Positions 35,396 through 47,185 of a DNA stretch of 64,000 bases are shown piece after piece. Every line of letters starts with the position of its first letter. Position 1 is the stretch's first letter. A program made the translations under genes and the position numbers. The DNA is from Sipunculus nudus (taxonomy: Eukaryota; Annelida; Sipuncula; Golfingiida; Sipunculidae), in contig CM049314.1 of the NCBI GenBank assembly GCA_026874595.1, forward strand, positions 36,995,229 to 37,059,228. Reading direction: 5' to 3'. The notes under the pieces are model-generated. The model was given only the letters and a program-made list of their open reading frames with translations. It searched no databases and was not told the DNA's origin.

Positions 35396-37104
35396 TCATT
35401 GTATCCCCAGACAAAGTCGGGATACTATGGTTTCACGACGGTCCCGCCGCCGCTGCAGAAAAACCTTGTGAGTGGGATAACTCAAAAAATATTTCACTGA
35501 TTTTTTTCAAACTTTACATTTGTATAGATATAGGTAAGGGGACGAAGCCTATTTAAAATGGGGTCATGACCTATGCTAGGAGAATGACCTTGACCTTGAA
35601 TAGGTCCATTATTGCTGAAAATAACACAAATTCTTAAATATCTCAAGTAAGCTTGCATGGACTGGTCTAAAAATTAAGGTGACCGAAGATCTTGGATAGC
35701 CTTGTGATATACCGGAAACTGGTGGCGCCACCTATTATCCTTTTCTTGTTTTTACGCCTTTTAATACCCCCATAATTGCCACTTGACAGTACTGTAAGCA
35801 TTATAAGTCAAAAACTAATGGCCGGATTTCTTTCATATTATGCACATGTAGAGAGATGGGCTATGGGATGAGGTCTGTTTACATTTGGGTCATGACCTTT
35901 ACCATGAGAGTGGCCTTGACCTTTAATGTGTCCATATTTGGTGAAAATCACACACCTCTTATGATATCTCCAGTGTTGATAGCCATATGGATTTCAAACG
36001 TGACTTATGTATGGCCCACCACTAAAGTAAGAACCCTATAGGTTCTAGGGTCATGAGGTCTAAGGTCAAGGTCACTGGACTTGCATCTTACAAGATACTG
36101 TGGATGCATTTTAAGCCAAATTTTCAAGGTCTTCCATCTTGAATATATAGCTCACTTGCCAATAGTGGATGATCCATATCAATTTTGGGGTCACAAGAAC
36201 AAAGGTCAAGGCCACAGGAGCTATATGTCAAAAAATTAGTTTCTGGATGATAATTCCTGCTTTTATTGATGTATTGATTTCAAACTTGACTTATATATGT
36301 CCCATTGAAAAAGCAAGACTCCAATTGATTTTGGGGTCATGAGGTCAAAGGTCAAGGTCACAGGACACATGTTTAAAAAGATTGTGGATGCATTTTCAGC
36401 CAAACATTTCATCTCAGACCTTTCAGCTTGCACATATAGTTCACAGCCAATAGAGGAAGACCCCTATCAATTTTGAGGTCACAAGGTCAAAGGTGAAGGT
36501 CACAGGAGCCATCTGTCCAAAAATTAGTTTCTGGATGATAATTCCTGCTTTTATTGATGTATGGATTTCAAACTTGACTTGTATATGACCCATTGGAAAA
36601 GCAAGACCCGAATTGATTTTGGGGTCATGAGATCAAAGGTCAAGGTCACAGGACACATCTTTAAAAAGATTGTGGATGCATTTTCAGCCAAACAATTCAT
36701 CTCAGATCTTTCATCTTGCATATATAGATCACCTGCCAAGAGTGGAAGACCCCTATCAATTTTGAGGTCACAAGGTCTAAGGTCAAGGCCACAGGAGCCA
36801 TCTGTCCAAAAATTAGTTTCTGGATGATAATTCCTGCTTTTATTGATGTATAGTTTTCAAACTTGACTTATATATGTCCCATTGAAAAAGCAAGACCCCA
36901 ATTGATTTTTGGGTCATGAGGTCAAAGGTCAAGGTCACAGGACCAACATCTTTAAAAGATTGTGGATTGATAGATGAAAGAAACAATAATTGCTTGCCAA
37001 GTGTCAGTATATGCTGCTAAAAATGGGGGCCTATTCTTAAAGGGGGGGTGGGCCCTACTATGTCTGGGGATACTCTGGCACCTGCGGTGCCAAGAAATAT
37101 CTAG
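35396..37104 (+). mobile_element. Element E: non-autonomous Helitron with subterminal inverted repeats, nested in element C
   Basis: The sequence reads A|TC at 35395/35396-35397 and CTAG|T at 37101-37104/37105. Nine bases before CTAG is a perfect hairpin 'ggcacc tgc ggtgcc' (37077-37091). These are the standard Helitron ends. In addition 'gtatccccagacaaag' (35401-35416) is repeated in inverse at 37058-37073 with one mismatch, a trait more usual for Helentrons. The interior has a tandem core with 288-289-base period (landmarks 36216, 36504, 36793). Two further 'tgaccttgacctt' stretches lie upstream. No Rep/helicase is encoded. The clear ends suggest a fairly young insertion. Confidence 0.75.
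36200..36960 (+). repeat. Core tandem repeat of element E, 288-289-bp period
   Basis: 'ggagccatctgtccaaaaat' followed by 'tagtttctggatgataattc' occurs at 36216, 36504 and 36793. Each copy contains 'ggtcatgaggtcaaaggtc' and 'gattgtggatgcattttc'. Copies are much more alike than those of element C's core. Confidence 0.9.
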
Positions 37105-37681
37105 TTCACTATGTTTTAACCAGACATATATCATCAGAATTTATGGCAATGTAGAAAGTTTAAACAAAATTGGCATATAGGTTCTGCAACAATTTTACTA
37201 GTTGTGAATCGCAGCCCATGATGTCGCAGGTCATGCTTGGCAGCTGAGCGTCATGACCCATGGGTCACTTGTTATATTGTACAATTAAATCAGTGGAAAA
37301 CTTATACTGATAAGTAGAAGAAAAAGTAAAAACAAGTAATGTTGGTATGAATTGGAAACTCTAATATCATGAAATCTATAAAAAAAATATTCAAAAAGGT
37401 TTGAAGAAGTAAAAAAAAATGAATTTTCTTATAGTTTAATTGTTCAAATTTAAGCTTTTCCACTATATTGTAAAGTCAAAAATGATAAAATGGATCTTTA
37501 CTGTAAATGATGTGATGGTAGATTCTTTGATGCAGGTTTCATGCATCACTCTTGGCCTCCTACTGTAAAGATGCATCTGTAAAAGTCATGAGTTCACAGA
37601 ATCTCTGTGACATTTTGTGAAAAGTTCTAGCATGTTTGATCTTAAGGATGAACCTTTGTTAAACTCCACAGATAGAGGAAA

Positions 37682-37845
37682 AATCTAAAAATAGGTGTAG
37701 TCAAAGAATGAAAAAAACTTCATGATAGACAGCTGGATAGACATACATAAGCAGATATAAAGACTCTAAATATAGGTGAAGCTAAGAAATGAAAAAAGAT
37801 GATTGACAGATAGACATTCATAAATAGATATTAAGACTCCAAAGA
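37682..37845. repeat. Two-copy direct repeat of about 80 bp
   Basis: 'tctaaaaataggtgtagtca' at 37684 and 'tctaaatataggtgaagcta' at 37764 begin two imperfect copies that share 'gacagatagacattcata'-like sequence. Confidence 0.7.
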
Positions 37846-40370
37846 CAATGGGATGCATGTGAAAAAATATTTTTTACACAATCATGGTTCAACCTAATTG
37901 AGTTGGCAGCTAATAATGAATATGTATAATACTATAATATCTGACTTAACACAAGAGGGTATTTGATCAACTATAATTCAAGGGCTGTACTTGCCATTGA
38001 AGGATTTTTCTGTCTTTTGTGATTTGGGATTTTTTTATGCAGGACCTTATATTGTTCTGTTTAAAAGGTGAAGGGGATTTTATGTAGTGAAAATTGATAA
38101 AATCATGTAAAAAGGCATAAAAATCATGAGGGGAAGTAAGGCCCTAGAGTAATTCTTGATATTTTGTTGGGCATTTATGTATCCAAGTGTTAATTCAAGC
38201 TGTAGCTACAGTATCTCTTGCCATTCATGTGTTGAACAACTGGAAGGGATGGAGCAGGCCTGCTCATTTCACTATATAATGATTTACAAATATACACAGG
38301 GTGTTAGAGTATACACCTCCACAAGGCCAGCCAGCTAATTTGTTACCAGTCAACTACTTGGAGCAGCATGGTAGGAATGTGATGATACTGGAACCGGAAT
38401 TTCTCATAGCCTGAGGGTTCACATTGAAGCATCTCCCAAAATGTCTCCCCTCAGGGGTGCTGTTCAGTCTACAGTACAGAACACATAAACAGGAGCTGTA
38501 CTGTAAACAACAGGGGCCATGAACTCAAGTCAGCAATAAGAGCTTCCAGACTGTTATATCCTAAAGGAATAGCTAGTCTTCAAGTTTTCCGCATCTGATT
38601 TTGTAAAGTGAAGAATTCTGATTTTTCTCTACGTTTGATTCCTTTGGTTGGATAAGCAGAATGTTAGTAGCATATTGAACAAAGATGAATTAATGTTATT
38701 CCACGGAACATTTATTAAAATAATAATAATATAAAAATTTCTTGATCTCTAGGTTTCAGTCTCTGGTTTCACTGCTGGCTCAGCTGAGATTCCTTCAGAT
38801 TTTAATTAATAATCTGTCCCACCAGAAGGTGCCCATCATTTATTGGCGGTATTTAATTATGAATTAATAAAGACTTCTTTTTTCTTCCTTTCTGTGCACC
38901 TAACATGAAATATACCAGACAAAATAACATCATATGAGAGGGCATCTGATATGGTGAGATGGGTTTACTCTGTTAATTGCCAGCAACTTACCAGTATGTT
39001 CCAGACTTAAAATAGCAGTTTAAAGTTTCTCTGTGACTTCAACCTAATTTGGTACCCCCAAGAATTTTACAGCTAATTAAGATCACATAATGATTCGCTT
39101 GCTCTCTGTATTTCACTGCAAAATAACAAATAACAGAGGGAATATGCCAACTCCCATCAGGATAGAGACCACAATTACTCTTATGCAAGTGTGAGAACTG
39201 TGGATCCAAGCTTACAGTCAAGTTGATGATTCATCTATAAATAAATTATAAAAGTGTACTAAAATAAGAAAATATTGTAATATTGTAATGGAATAATAAA
39301 AGTCATCCATAGTTTAATCAGTGCTCTTTCATCTTAAGATCTAGCTGTAAGAGACATAGGTCCCTGTGGCGGCATGTCTTTGTCTGCTGAGCAGTCTGAT
39401 TTAAAAATCAACATAAAACCACTGCTAATGACCCTGTCTTTGTTTCTATGGTGCAGGGGGGATATAAAAGGAACAGATTATTGTACCTGACAATCCCCAG
39501 GTGGCACATCACATTGCTTTAACTATTTTTATACTATGTTTTACACAACATGAGTAAGTATGTTGGTAGATAAACCCTCATCAGACTTGACAGCCCGGTG
39601 CTCTGCCCTCTCATTGTCTGCAGCCTGTTAATATTACACACATCAGGTACACCTATACATCAACAGGTATGTCACCTTTTTCTACCATTACCTGATCCAT
39701 CACCTGTGTATAGGCTGCAGAGGAACAGACCATCTTGCCAGGCTGTACCAGCACCGGCTACAGGCTGTTGCAGCTGCTGCATGCTGTATGTTCCAGCCCA
39801 GCTATGACAGCTCTTCTGACATAGGTGATTGAAGTTATACAAAATGTTCTGGTGGAAAGTGGTTTTTCATTGTAATAGAAAGGTGCATAAACATTTGAAA
39901 TAATATGTATCTCATCTCACGCAATAAGTTCATTTTGGCTGAATACAAAAGTTTTGTGTAAAATCATTCCGGCACACGCATTTAATAACTATCCCATTTC
40001 ACCTGGGTTTTTTTTCTGTATGTGAGTAAGCATAGTCCATCTTAGTCTGTCTTACAGTATCAAGACTGCCTGAAAAAAGGTCAAACATTGTGCAGGTATG
40101 ACAATCCCAAAATAAGGAGATAAAGCATTAAAGAAGAAATACAAAAGAAACACTTGTTGAAAGCTTGAAAAATATGATTTGTGAATTTGCTGAGTATGGC
40201 TACCAGGTGTGTGTGCTTTGTCGGTTTTGGTTACTTGATGAAACAAAGTAAACATATTGACTATACTTTTCCATATTCTTTTAGCCCTTTAATCAATTAA
40301 AATCTCCTTTCCTAATGAAAAAAATGAAGTTGATTGGTTGATTTTATTCCAATGACTATAATATTTTTCA
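37846..40370. other. Non-coding stretch
   Basis: Nothing recognised. 38750-38830 and 39590-39810 are slightly less AT-rich but show no domain-coding frame. Confidence 0.5.
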
Positions 40371-40375
40371 TAACC

Positions 40376-40430
<55 letters not shown>
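40376..40430. repeat. (TA)n microsatellite
   Basis: About 25 nearly uninterrupted TA units. Confidence 0.95.
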
Positions 40431-40434
<4 letters not shown>

Positions 40435-41140
40435 AATTATTTCTCATGCTTCTGCAAGTAGCATCATTTGTGAAATAAAGTAATTAACTACTGTTATGGG
40501 AGATGAGCAGTGCTGATGTCCTTTGAATTGTGAGCAGATCAAGAAATGTTATTTAATGTGATGCAAAAGGAACCTGTTTCTTGCTGCTCCTGGTAAACTG
40601 ATACACCACCCTGTAAACAGGTATATGTTTTATAACACCCGAGATGACATATGTGCTACAGGAGTTACTGAGACATAAAGTTCTAATCCTGTGAGCCAGC
40701 TTCCTTCAGTATCCTTCAGACTCAAGTTACACTTGTATACACAGTGCTTAGTACTGTTACTTCCATTGCTTCATTGTTTAGTTACATACATGAATGTGAT
40801 TGTAAAGGGCAGCTCCTGTCATGTGGTCTTGAGAACAAATCTCCATAAATATTCAGTTAGAAAAAAAAATCATTTTCAGCCCAGCTCTTTGTTATTTTGT
40901 CTTTACCTTTTGTCTCTGTGATATATTTTGTAACCAGTGAATAAACTGATCCACTGCCTTTAATTAAGCAAAATAATTTATCCAAAGCCATATGTGATAC
41001 CTCTAAACCAAACCTCAACCTTATTCAGACAATAATGTTTATAACTTATATATAACACCCAGCTGTAACTAGTTCCCTGTATCATGTCAGTTTTATTTAA
41101 TCTCAGTTTCCTACATTCCTAGTCACCATATAAACTAGGT
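40431..41140. other. Non-coding stretch
   Basis: Nothing recognised. Confidence 0.5.
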
Positions 41141-41142
41141 CA

Positions 41143-41505
41143 TTGGCTTCTGTGCCTTAGAGATAGAGCAAAGGATTCAAAGCCGGGAGGTCATGAGTTC
41201 AAATCTCAGCTGAGGTGGTGAGTTTTCTTGGTCGGCCCCCCACCCAGGGTGAGCGTTTTGCATGCTTAATGGGAAAGCTGTGCCTCACAGCCATGTATCT
41301 TTCACAAACAAGTGCATCTGTGGGGGGTTCCCCAGTGTTCTGACCAAGTAATGGGAATGATTGCCAACCCAGGACCCACAGGTGCTGTAGTCACCAGTCC
41401 CGGGTGACACCAGGATACAAAGTAATATGATAGGAAGTGAGTGCTACTGCCCTGTCACATAGTCCCTAACCGAAATGGAACTCTGCAGTTGTACATACTT
41501 AGATT
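41143..41505 (+). repeat. tRNA-derived SINE, copy 2
   Basis: Same family as 30925-31265 and better preserved. The tRNA-like head has 'agagatagagcaa' and a B-box-like 'gagttcaaatctc' (9 of 11 consensus positions by eye). The body shares 'cggccccccacccagggtg', 'acaaacaagtgcatctg' and 'aacccaggacccacagg' with copy 1. It ends in an A-rich 'aaaaattag' and 'aaatctaaaaaaaatc' region that may be the tail. Confidence 0.65.
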
Positions 41506-43177
41506 AAAAATTAGATAAGAGAGTATAAATAAATCTAAAAAAAATCTATAAAAAAAACCAGGTCTGTAATCTCATTTATACTTAACTAAGTTTGAGCAGG
41601 TCACTTGATAAATTCCTCATCATGCTTAAAATTGACAGAGTAAGATATTTCTATCCAAGTTAAGGATAAAATGGTCCATTGCACAAATATTTACCATTCA
41701 GATATGCCCAGTAAGCCTAGTTGCATATGCCCATCTTTACACCCATGCAGAGTGAAAGGTTATGTTTCTTTTATGTTGATTACCCCATCAATCTGTTCAT
41801 TGCAACATGATGAGCACCAGTTTAAGATATACTCACATAGGGATAAGCTTACATGGTAAGTCGCTTTGGAGGGTAACATCCTGTTGTCCTCTGTTTGATG
41901 AGGTCACCGTAGAACTGTAACAAAAGACCTGAAACCCTCCTGCTCCAGTTTGTACAGTACTCCCCATACAGGGACAGGTTTGTATCAACAGTTACAGGCC
42001 CAACGCCAGAGCAGCCTTGAATACTCTAATGTCCAGCAGGTGCTTGGACATACACAACCTTGGCTTTACAGGTCAAACAGTATCCAGCACCCCCAATGAG
42101 TGTGATATCGCTGGTACAGTGCTGTACTGGGCTGAACTGGTGTGCTGTTTGGGGTAGTGCTGAGTGGAGTCAGCTTGTACTGTGCTGCCAGGCATGTACT
42201 GTAATCTGCTGTTGAGTTAGTGACCAGATTTGTAATCATGATGTGACAGGTTCAGCGATTCTTGCAGACAGTAGGACATCAAGTGGCTTTTAAGGCTGCA
42301 GTTATATTCACCAGTAAAAAAAAAACCACACCAGTACAAACACAGACCTGGAGGGCATAAATCAGAACCTTAAGAGCTACAAGTGAATAAATTTTGACAG
42401 ACAAGCAGGTCTAGGCAAGATCAAGGCATATTAGAATTTCAGATCTTTGTAAATTAATTTCTAAGATATGGAAATCTAAAACTAAAGTCTTTCAGTATTA
42501 AAGCCAACAGTGAGAAATTTAAATAAGTTGCCTGTTGTGCCCTATGGCTTTATCATGGTAACTTTTACCGGGCATTTATGTTTTACTAAATTAGAATTTA
42601 AGTAATATAAGTCAATTGGTTTAAAGAAATCATTATGTTGAATTATATTGAATTTGAATTGAGGGCTGACTCAAATTCAGGTTAAATTAATCCATCAATA
42701 AAGCCTCACTTGTAATATCACAGGGGCATATAAATTTAGGTCAAGTTGTCAAATTCTCAATGTGGATTTTTCCATTACTTTTTTTCAACTGAGAATAAGA
42801 AACTTTATATTTTATTTAAAGTATAGGCAGATTATAGTATAGGTATAGGCCTACAAATAGGCTCTCTTTACAAGTGCTCAAATCCTTTTTTCCTCTTGAT
42901 ATTTTAAGTGTTTATGGTAATATGTACACTTCATACCATCATTACTGTCATTACCCAGTATTTAACAATTATCTGGCTTTGAGACACCATTTAATTATCA
43001 CATCCACTGAGACTGGGATCAACAGAAGAGTCACATGTGCATGCAGGTGCAAAAACTGATAGACATACATGGTTGTCAGATCATTATCTACACAATGTTT
43101 TGCTCCATTAGAAAGAGGACTAATAGTACTTAATAAAATTTATTTTTTCAATTTTTATTTGATGAATTTTTCATTAG
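41506..43177. other. Non-coding stretch
   Basis: Nothing recognised. 41880-42240 is less AT-rich and rich in 'cagtactg'-like words but has no coding frame of note. Confidence 0.5.
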
Positions 43178-44619
43178 TTATTGTATCCACCAAAATGAAG
43201 TTTTGCGAATACTATGTTTTTGACTAGGTTCCGCTGCCGCGTTTGTTTCCGGAGAACTCCTCTGAGACTACTGGACGGATTTTTCCGAAACTTATACCAA
43301 TTATCAGGTCACATGTGAACTGGTGACCAACCAATTTGCATTGACCTCTGACCTTCCCTCCCTGCCCAGCATCCATTTATGCGCCTGTTTTCATACATTA
43401 ACCCACATATCTCGGGAACCGTTTGACGGATCAGGAAAAAAATTTGGAAAAAATGTAGCCCTTGGATAGCTTTATAACATACACAAAAAATGGTGGGGCC
43501 ACCTACAACCATGTTTGCACAGTGTTCATCTGATCATCTGCCTTGGGTTAAAATCACTAGTATCTCTGCAGTGGTTTGACTAATTCATTTGAAATCCAGC
43601 ATGCATATACATTCTGGATAGCTTTCTTGATTTTATGACAGGTGGCGCCACCTACATTAATGTTCATGCTGCAGACATATCTCGAGAACCGTTTGACCGA
43701 TTGGGCCAAAATTTTGCATTTGTATAGATCTCACATAGCTCTTTGTCATACACAAAACTGGAGGGGCCACGTGAAACCAATTTTGCACAGCGTCCGTCTG
43801 TTTGTCTGCTGTTGGCTAAAATCACTCATATCTCTGTAGTGGTTTGACATAACTGCCTAAAATTTTGCAGGTTTATACATCCTGGACAGCTTTCTTGATT
43901 TTATGACAGGTGGGCCACCTACATTCTAGTTAACGCTGCACATCCAAGCTCATATCTCGGCAACCCTTTGACCGATTGGGCCTAAATTTTGCATGTGTAT
44001 AGATCTCACATAGCTCTTTATCATACATAAAACTGGAGGGGCCATCTGTAACCATTTTTGCACAGTGTCTGTCTGTTTGTCTGCCATGGGCTAAAATTGC
44101 TGATATCTCTGTAGTGGTTTCACTTATTTGCCTATAAATTTTGCGTGTTTATACATCTTGGATAGCTTTTTTCGATTTTTTGGCAGGTGGCGCTACCTAC
44201 ATTTATGTTAATACTGCAGACATTCAGGTTTATATCTAAGAACTGGTTGGACATATCTCCTTGAAATTTTGCATGTGTATAGATCTCACATAGCTCTTAA
44301 TCATACACAAAATTGGTGGCGCCACCTGCCACCATTTTTGCACAAGTCCTTCTGTTTGTCTGCTGGGGGATAAAATCACTCATAAACATGTAGTGGTTTG
44401 ACTTTTCTGCCTAAAATTTTGCATATGTATACAACTTGGACAGCTTTCTGGATTTGTGGTAGGTGGCGCAACCTATATACACATTTCGGCTGCAGACATC
44501 CATGCTAATATGTAACATACCTCACGCTATTTCCCCTTGCCACTCAATCCATACCTCACTTCACTCCACTCTGATTTTGGGGGATACACGTAGTCTCTTG
44601 TCAACTACCCGTATTCTAG
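43178..44619 (+). mobile_element. Element D: diverged relative of element E
   Basis: The 5' part 'ttattgtatccacc…tactatg…ggttccgctgccgcg' aligns with the 5' part of E ('tcattgtatcccc…tactatgg…ggtcccgccgccgc'). The 3' part has 'gggggatac', like E's 'ctggggatac', then a 5-bp hairpin GTAGT/ACTAC (44590-44608), a 7-base spacer and CTAG followed by T (44616-44620). The 5' TC has become TT. The interior is a different ~274-bp core in about four copies. It does not encode a protein. It looks older than E. Confidence 0.6.
43215..44520 (+). repeat. Core tandem repeat of element D, about 274-280-bp period
   Basis: 'actggaggggccac' and variants recur near 43487, 43758, 44032 and 44312. They alternate with 'gcacagtgtctgtctgtttg', 'atctctgtagtggtttgac' and 'gatagctttcttgatttta'-like segments and 'catatctcgagaaccgtttg'. 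The word 'ggtggcgccacct' is a near-palindrome in most copies. Confidence 0.85.
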
Positions 44620-47185
44620 TTTTTCAAATGAATTTTACAAATTGAATTTTGATATAGTTGTTTGAAAAATGTTTTCAGTAAAACTAACTGATACTGAAGC
44701 TTAATAGGTCTGCATTACCATAATGTAATTTAAAAAGATGTCATGATTAGTGCACACATGCATAAGACTATGTAAACAGCATTGCTTTAATTTTCACAGT
44801 TTGCCTTGTAGCAGTAGGTCAGCTGATAGCAAAAGGGGGAGAGGCAGGTTTCAAACACTGTTTCTTTGACAGATCACAAAAAAAACTTATGATTGCACAT
44901 ATTAACTTATTAAATACTTCTTTAGGAAGATGAGAACATTTACTGCTATATATATTTCATTGTCTGATAAATTTAAAGTTATGATATGACTTGGTGAAAT
45001 CACAGTGATTTGCTTAGTTCAAGCCCAATTAATGAACATGCTAAGCCACTTACTTGGCAGGGGGTCTGTGAAACCTAATTGTAATGACCAATCAGTCACT
45101 TCTCCTTTTTCTATATTACCAGTGCTATTTTTTAACAGGTTTATTGTGAAAAGGATTTAAAATATCTTCATCCAAATGTTTTAATGATACCACATGGTTT
45201 GATTTTTTTTTCTGCCCACAAAAAGAGTCAGACTACTCAGAATATTAGTAATTTTGGATTTGCTAGGTTTTAACATTGAACAAAATTTGAAAAATTCTTA
45301 GTGAGCAGGCTGTCATGGCCTTGGTAAGTTTATACATGATTCAGTATAAACACTAACACAGGCATGAAGTAAGATTCCCAGAAGGCCATGTATTGTTACA
45401 CACTCTGGCTGTTTTATGCCTCCACAGCAATAATGGATTTTGAGGAGCCTCTGGAGCATAGAAACAAAAAAAAATTTAACCACAGCCATTTGAAAAACTT
45501 TTTCAGTAGTTAAACAGTGTCCCTTTGGTGTGCCGAGAAAGGCCAGTGTGTGTCTATTTGAAGCCAGGCACAGAGAGATGATCATGAGATTCTATTTTTA
45601 GACTTTCAAGTATCAAGCAAGTCCTCTGAGGACCTCTTTTATACACTGGAGGAGTTCACTTTTTTTACGGTGTAGACACTGGAAGAGTCCATGTTTTTAC
45701 AGTGTAGATTTTGGGACTTCTCCTCTAGGACCAGCAATTCAGGATCTTCATTAATAGACCTTTTAATTATGAATGACTCCAATTAAATGAAACCATTTCA
45801 TTATAAACAGCTAATCAAATTATCATGTCCTCATGGTTATCATTTTGGTTATTGTAACTCTGTATTTTTATGACACATCTTTTGGGCTCTGTATTTTTAT
45901 GACACATTCTTCATTGCTGTTATGGTGGCTTGAATATTGTGTATATTAATTAATAAAGGGTGATATATATTAAATACCATTGACTTTTACTTTTCAGTGG
46001 AATATATGACCCTCTTTGACGCTGCTCATTGATTTACTATCAATATCTTCAGTGGGAAAAACTTGTCGCTGTCTGTTCAATTTTAAAGCTATGATGTTTG
46101 TGCAGAATGAAATCTGCACATTTAGTTATGTATTATTTTCTTAATCTGAGCAAATATTCAGAGATTGTTGTGTTGATGGTCTCATTGTTTACATGAAATA
46201 CTTTACCTATATCAATTGTATTGAGACAGTTTTACTTGCATATCTGTTTGTCAGTAAAGGTTTTTTCTACCCATGCAGCATCACCAATGCTAAACAAAAC
46301 CTCTCATCAGTTTTAAATCCATCAGAGCAAAGGCCAAATGAGGTCAATGTTATAAACAATTGTTTTTCATCTGCACATATATGATGTACAATGGATTTCA
46401 GCAGAAGAAGACCCACCAGAATGAGAAATGACATACTTCTGCCATTCACTTTACTCTAACTTAATATATGCACTGTGTGGGTCATAAGGTGACGTGAACT
46501 TCTATTCTCTGGCTAAAGAAGTCTTTTGCTCATTGTCACCAATCACCAGTACCTAGAACAGGGGAGTAACAGTCCTCTTAAATAACCTTCACACTGTCTT
46601 AAACCACTCAGGGAAAAAGCCTCAAGTTGAGGGTGTGCCTGACCTCATGCCACGCGGGAAATACAAGCTGGATTTATAGAGTTTTCCCGGTCACTTTCAT
46701 GGAAGTTATAATGTGTGTCTATGAGTTCTCTAGAAAGGTCATTGCCAGATAATAAACTAAACCGCCTTATAAAGTGTATCTCTCCTCTAACTGCAGATCT
46801 GTGCTTTTCTTTTTATAAACATACAATAAGGGCTGCCACTTTGTATCCCATACTTGTATGTTTCACTTTTTTAAGAAATTGTTTTCATACTTTTTTAGAA
46901 GTTTATACTTTTTACTATTTTTTGCCTGAAGCATCATTTTCAAAATGATAATATCAGACTTTTAAAACATATATTTTGGATCTTTATGAGATGGAGATGC
47001 ACAGCCAGCATAAATTAAATATGCTTATAACTTATGTGATATAAAATCAGATACCTTGTAATTAAAATAAAATAAACTTTACAATTATTATAAATAATGT
47101 ACCAAATCTCAGCTCACAACATCAAATATTTATAATGATCTAGCATTATATACAGAAATTAACCAAGCAGCAAAAAAACAAACTA
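44620..47185. other. Non-coding stretch
   Basis: Contains a two-copy repeat of 'ctctgtatttttatgacaca' near 45858 and 45889. No coding exon recognised. The minus-strand frame at 45313-45585 has no known domain. Confidence 0.5.

Larger units (their letters stand above)
33121..37274 (+). mobile_element. Element C: Helentron-like (group 1) element, interrupted by element E
   Basis: The 5' end has 'agctcagctga' (33126-33136) and (GTCC)n/(GGCC)n-type sequence at 33174-33220. The 3' end has the inverse 'cagctgagc' (37241-37249), then a perfect 14-bp palindrome 'tgacccatgggtca' (37254-37267) and 'cttgtta'. Between them are four degenerate copies of a ~145-bp core headed by 'gaggtcacaaggtcaaaggt', two ~124-bp copies of a 'gccaccaggaagccat' unit near 34892 and 35016, and the whole of element E. 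Without E the element would be about 2.4 kb. No open frame for a Rep/helicase is seen. The pairing of this 5' and 3' end is inferred from matching motifs. Confidence 0.6.

Noticed and set aside
35268-36827. Small plus-strand frames within element E and its flank
   Set aside because: They fall in repeat cores and encode nothing like a Rep, helicase, transposase or reverse transcriptase.
33300-36960. Nuclear-receptor response elements ('aggtcaaaggtca')
   Set aside because: The half-site-like words are part of the tandem cores of elements C and E and recur in every copy. Their presence is explained by the repeats, and binding cannot be claimed from this.
38775-38795. Another 'ctcagctgag' element end
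   Set aside because: It is a short palindrome containing both the 5' and 3' words, with no hairpin, no 'cttgtta' and no (GTCC)n nearby.
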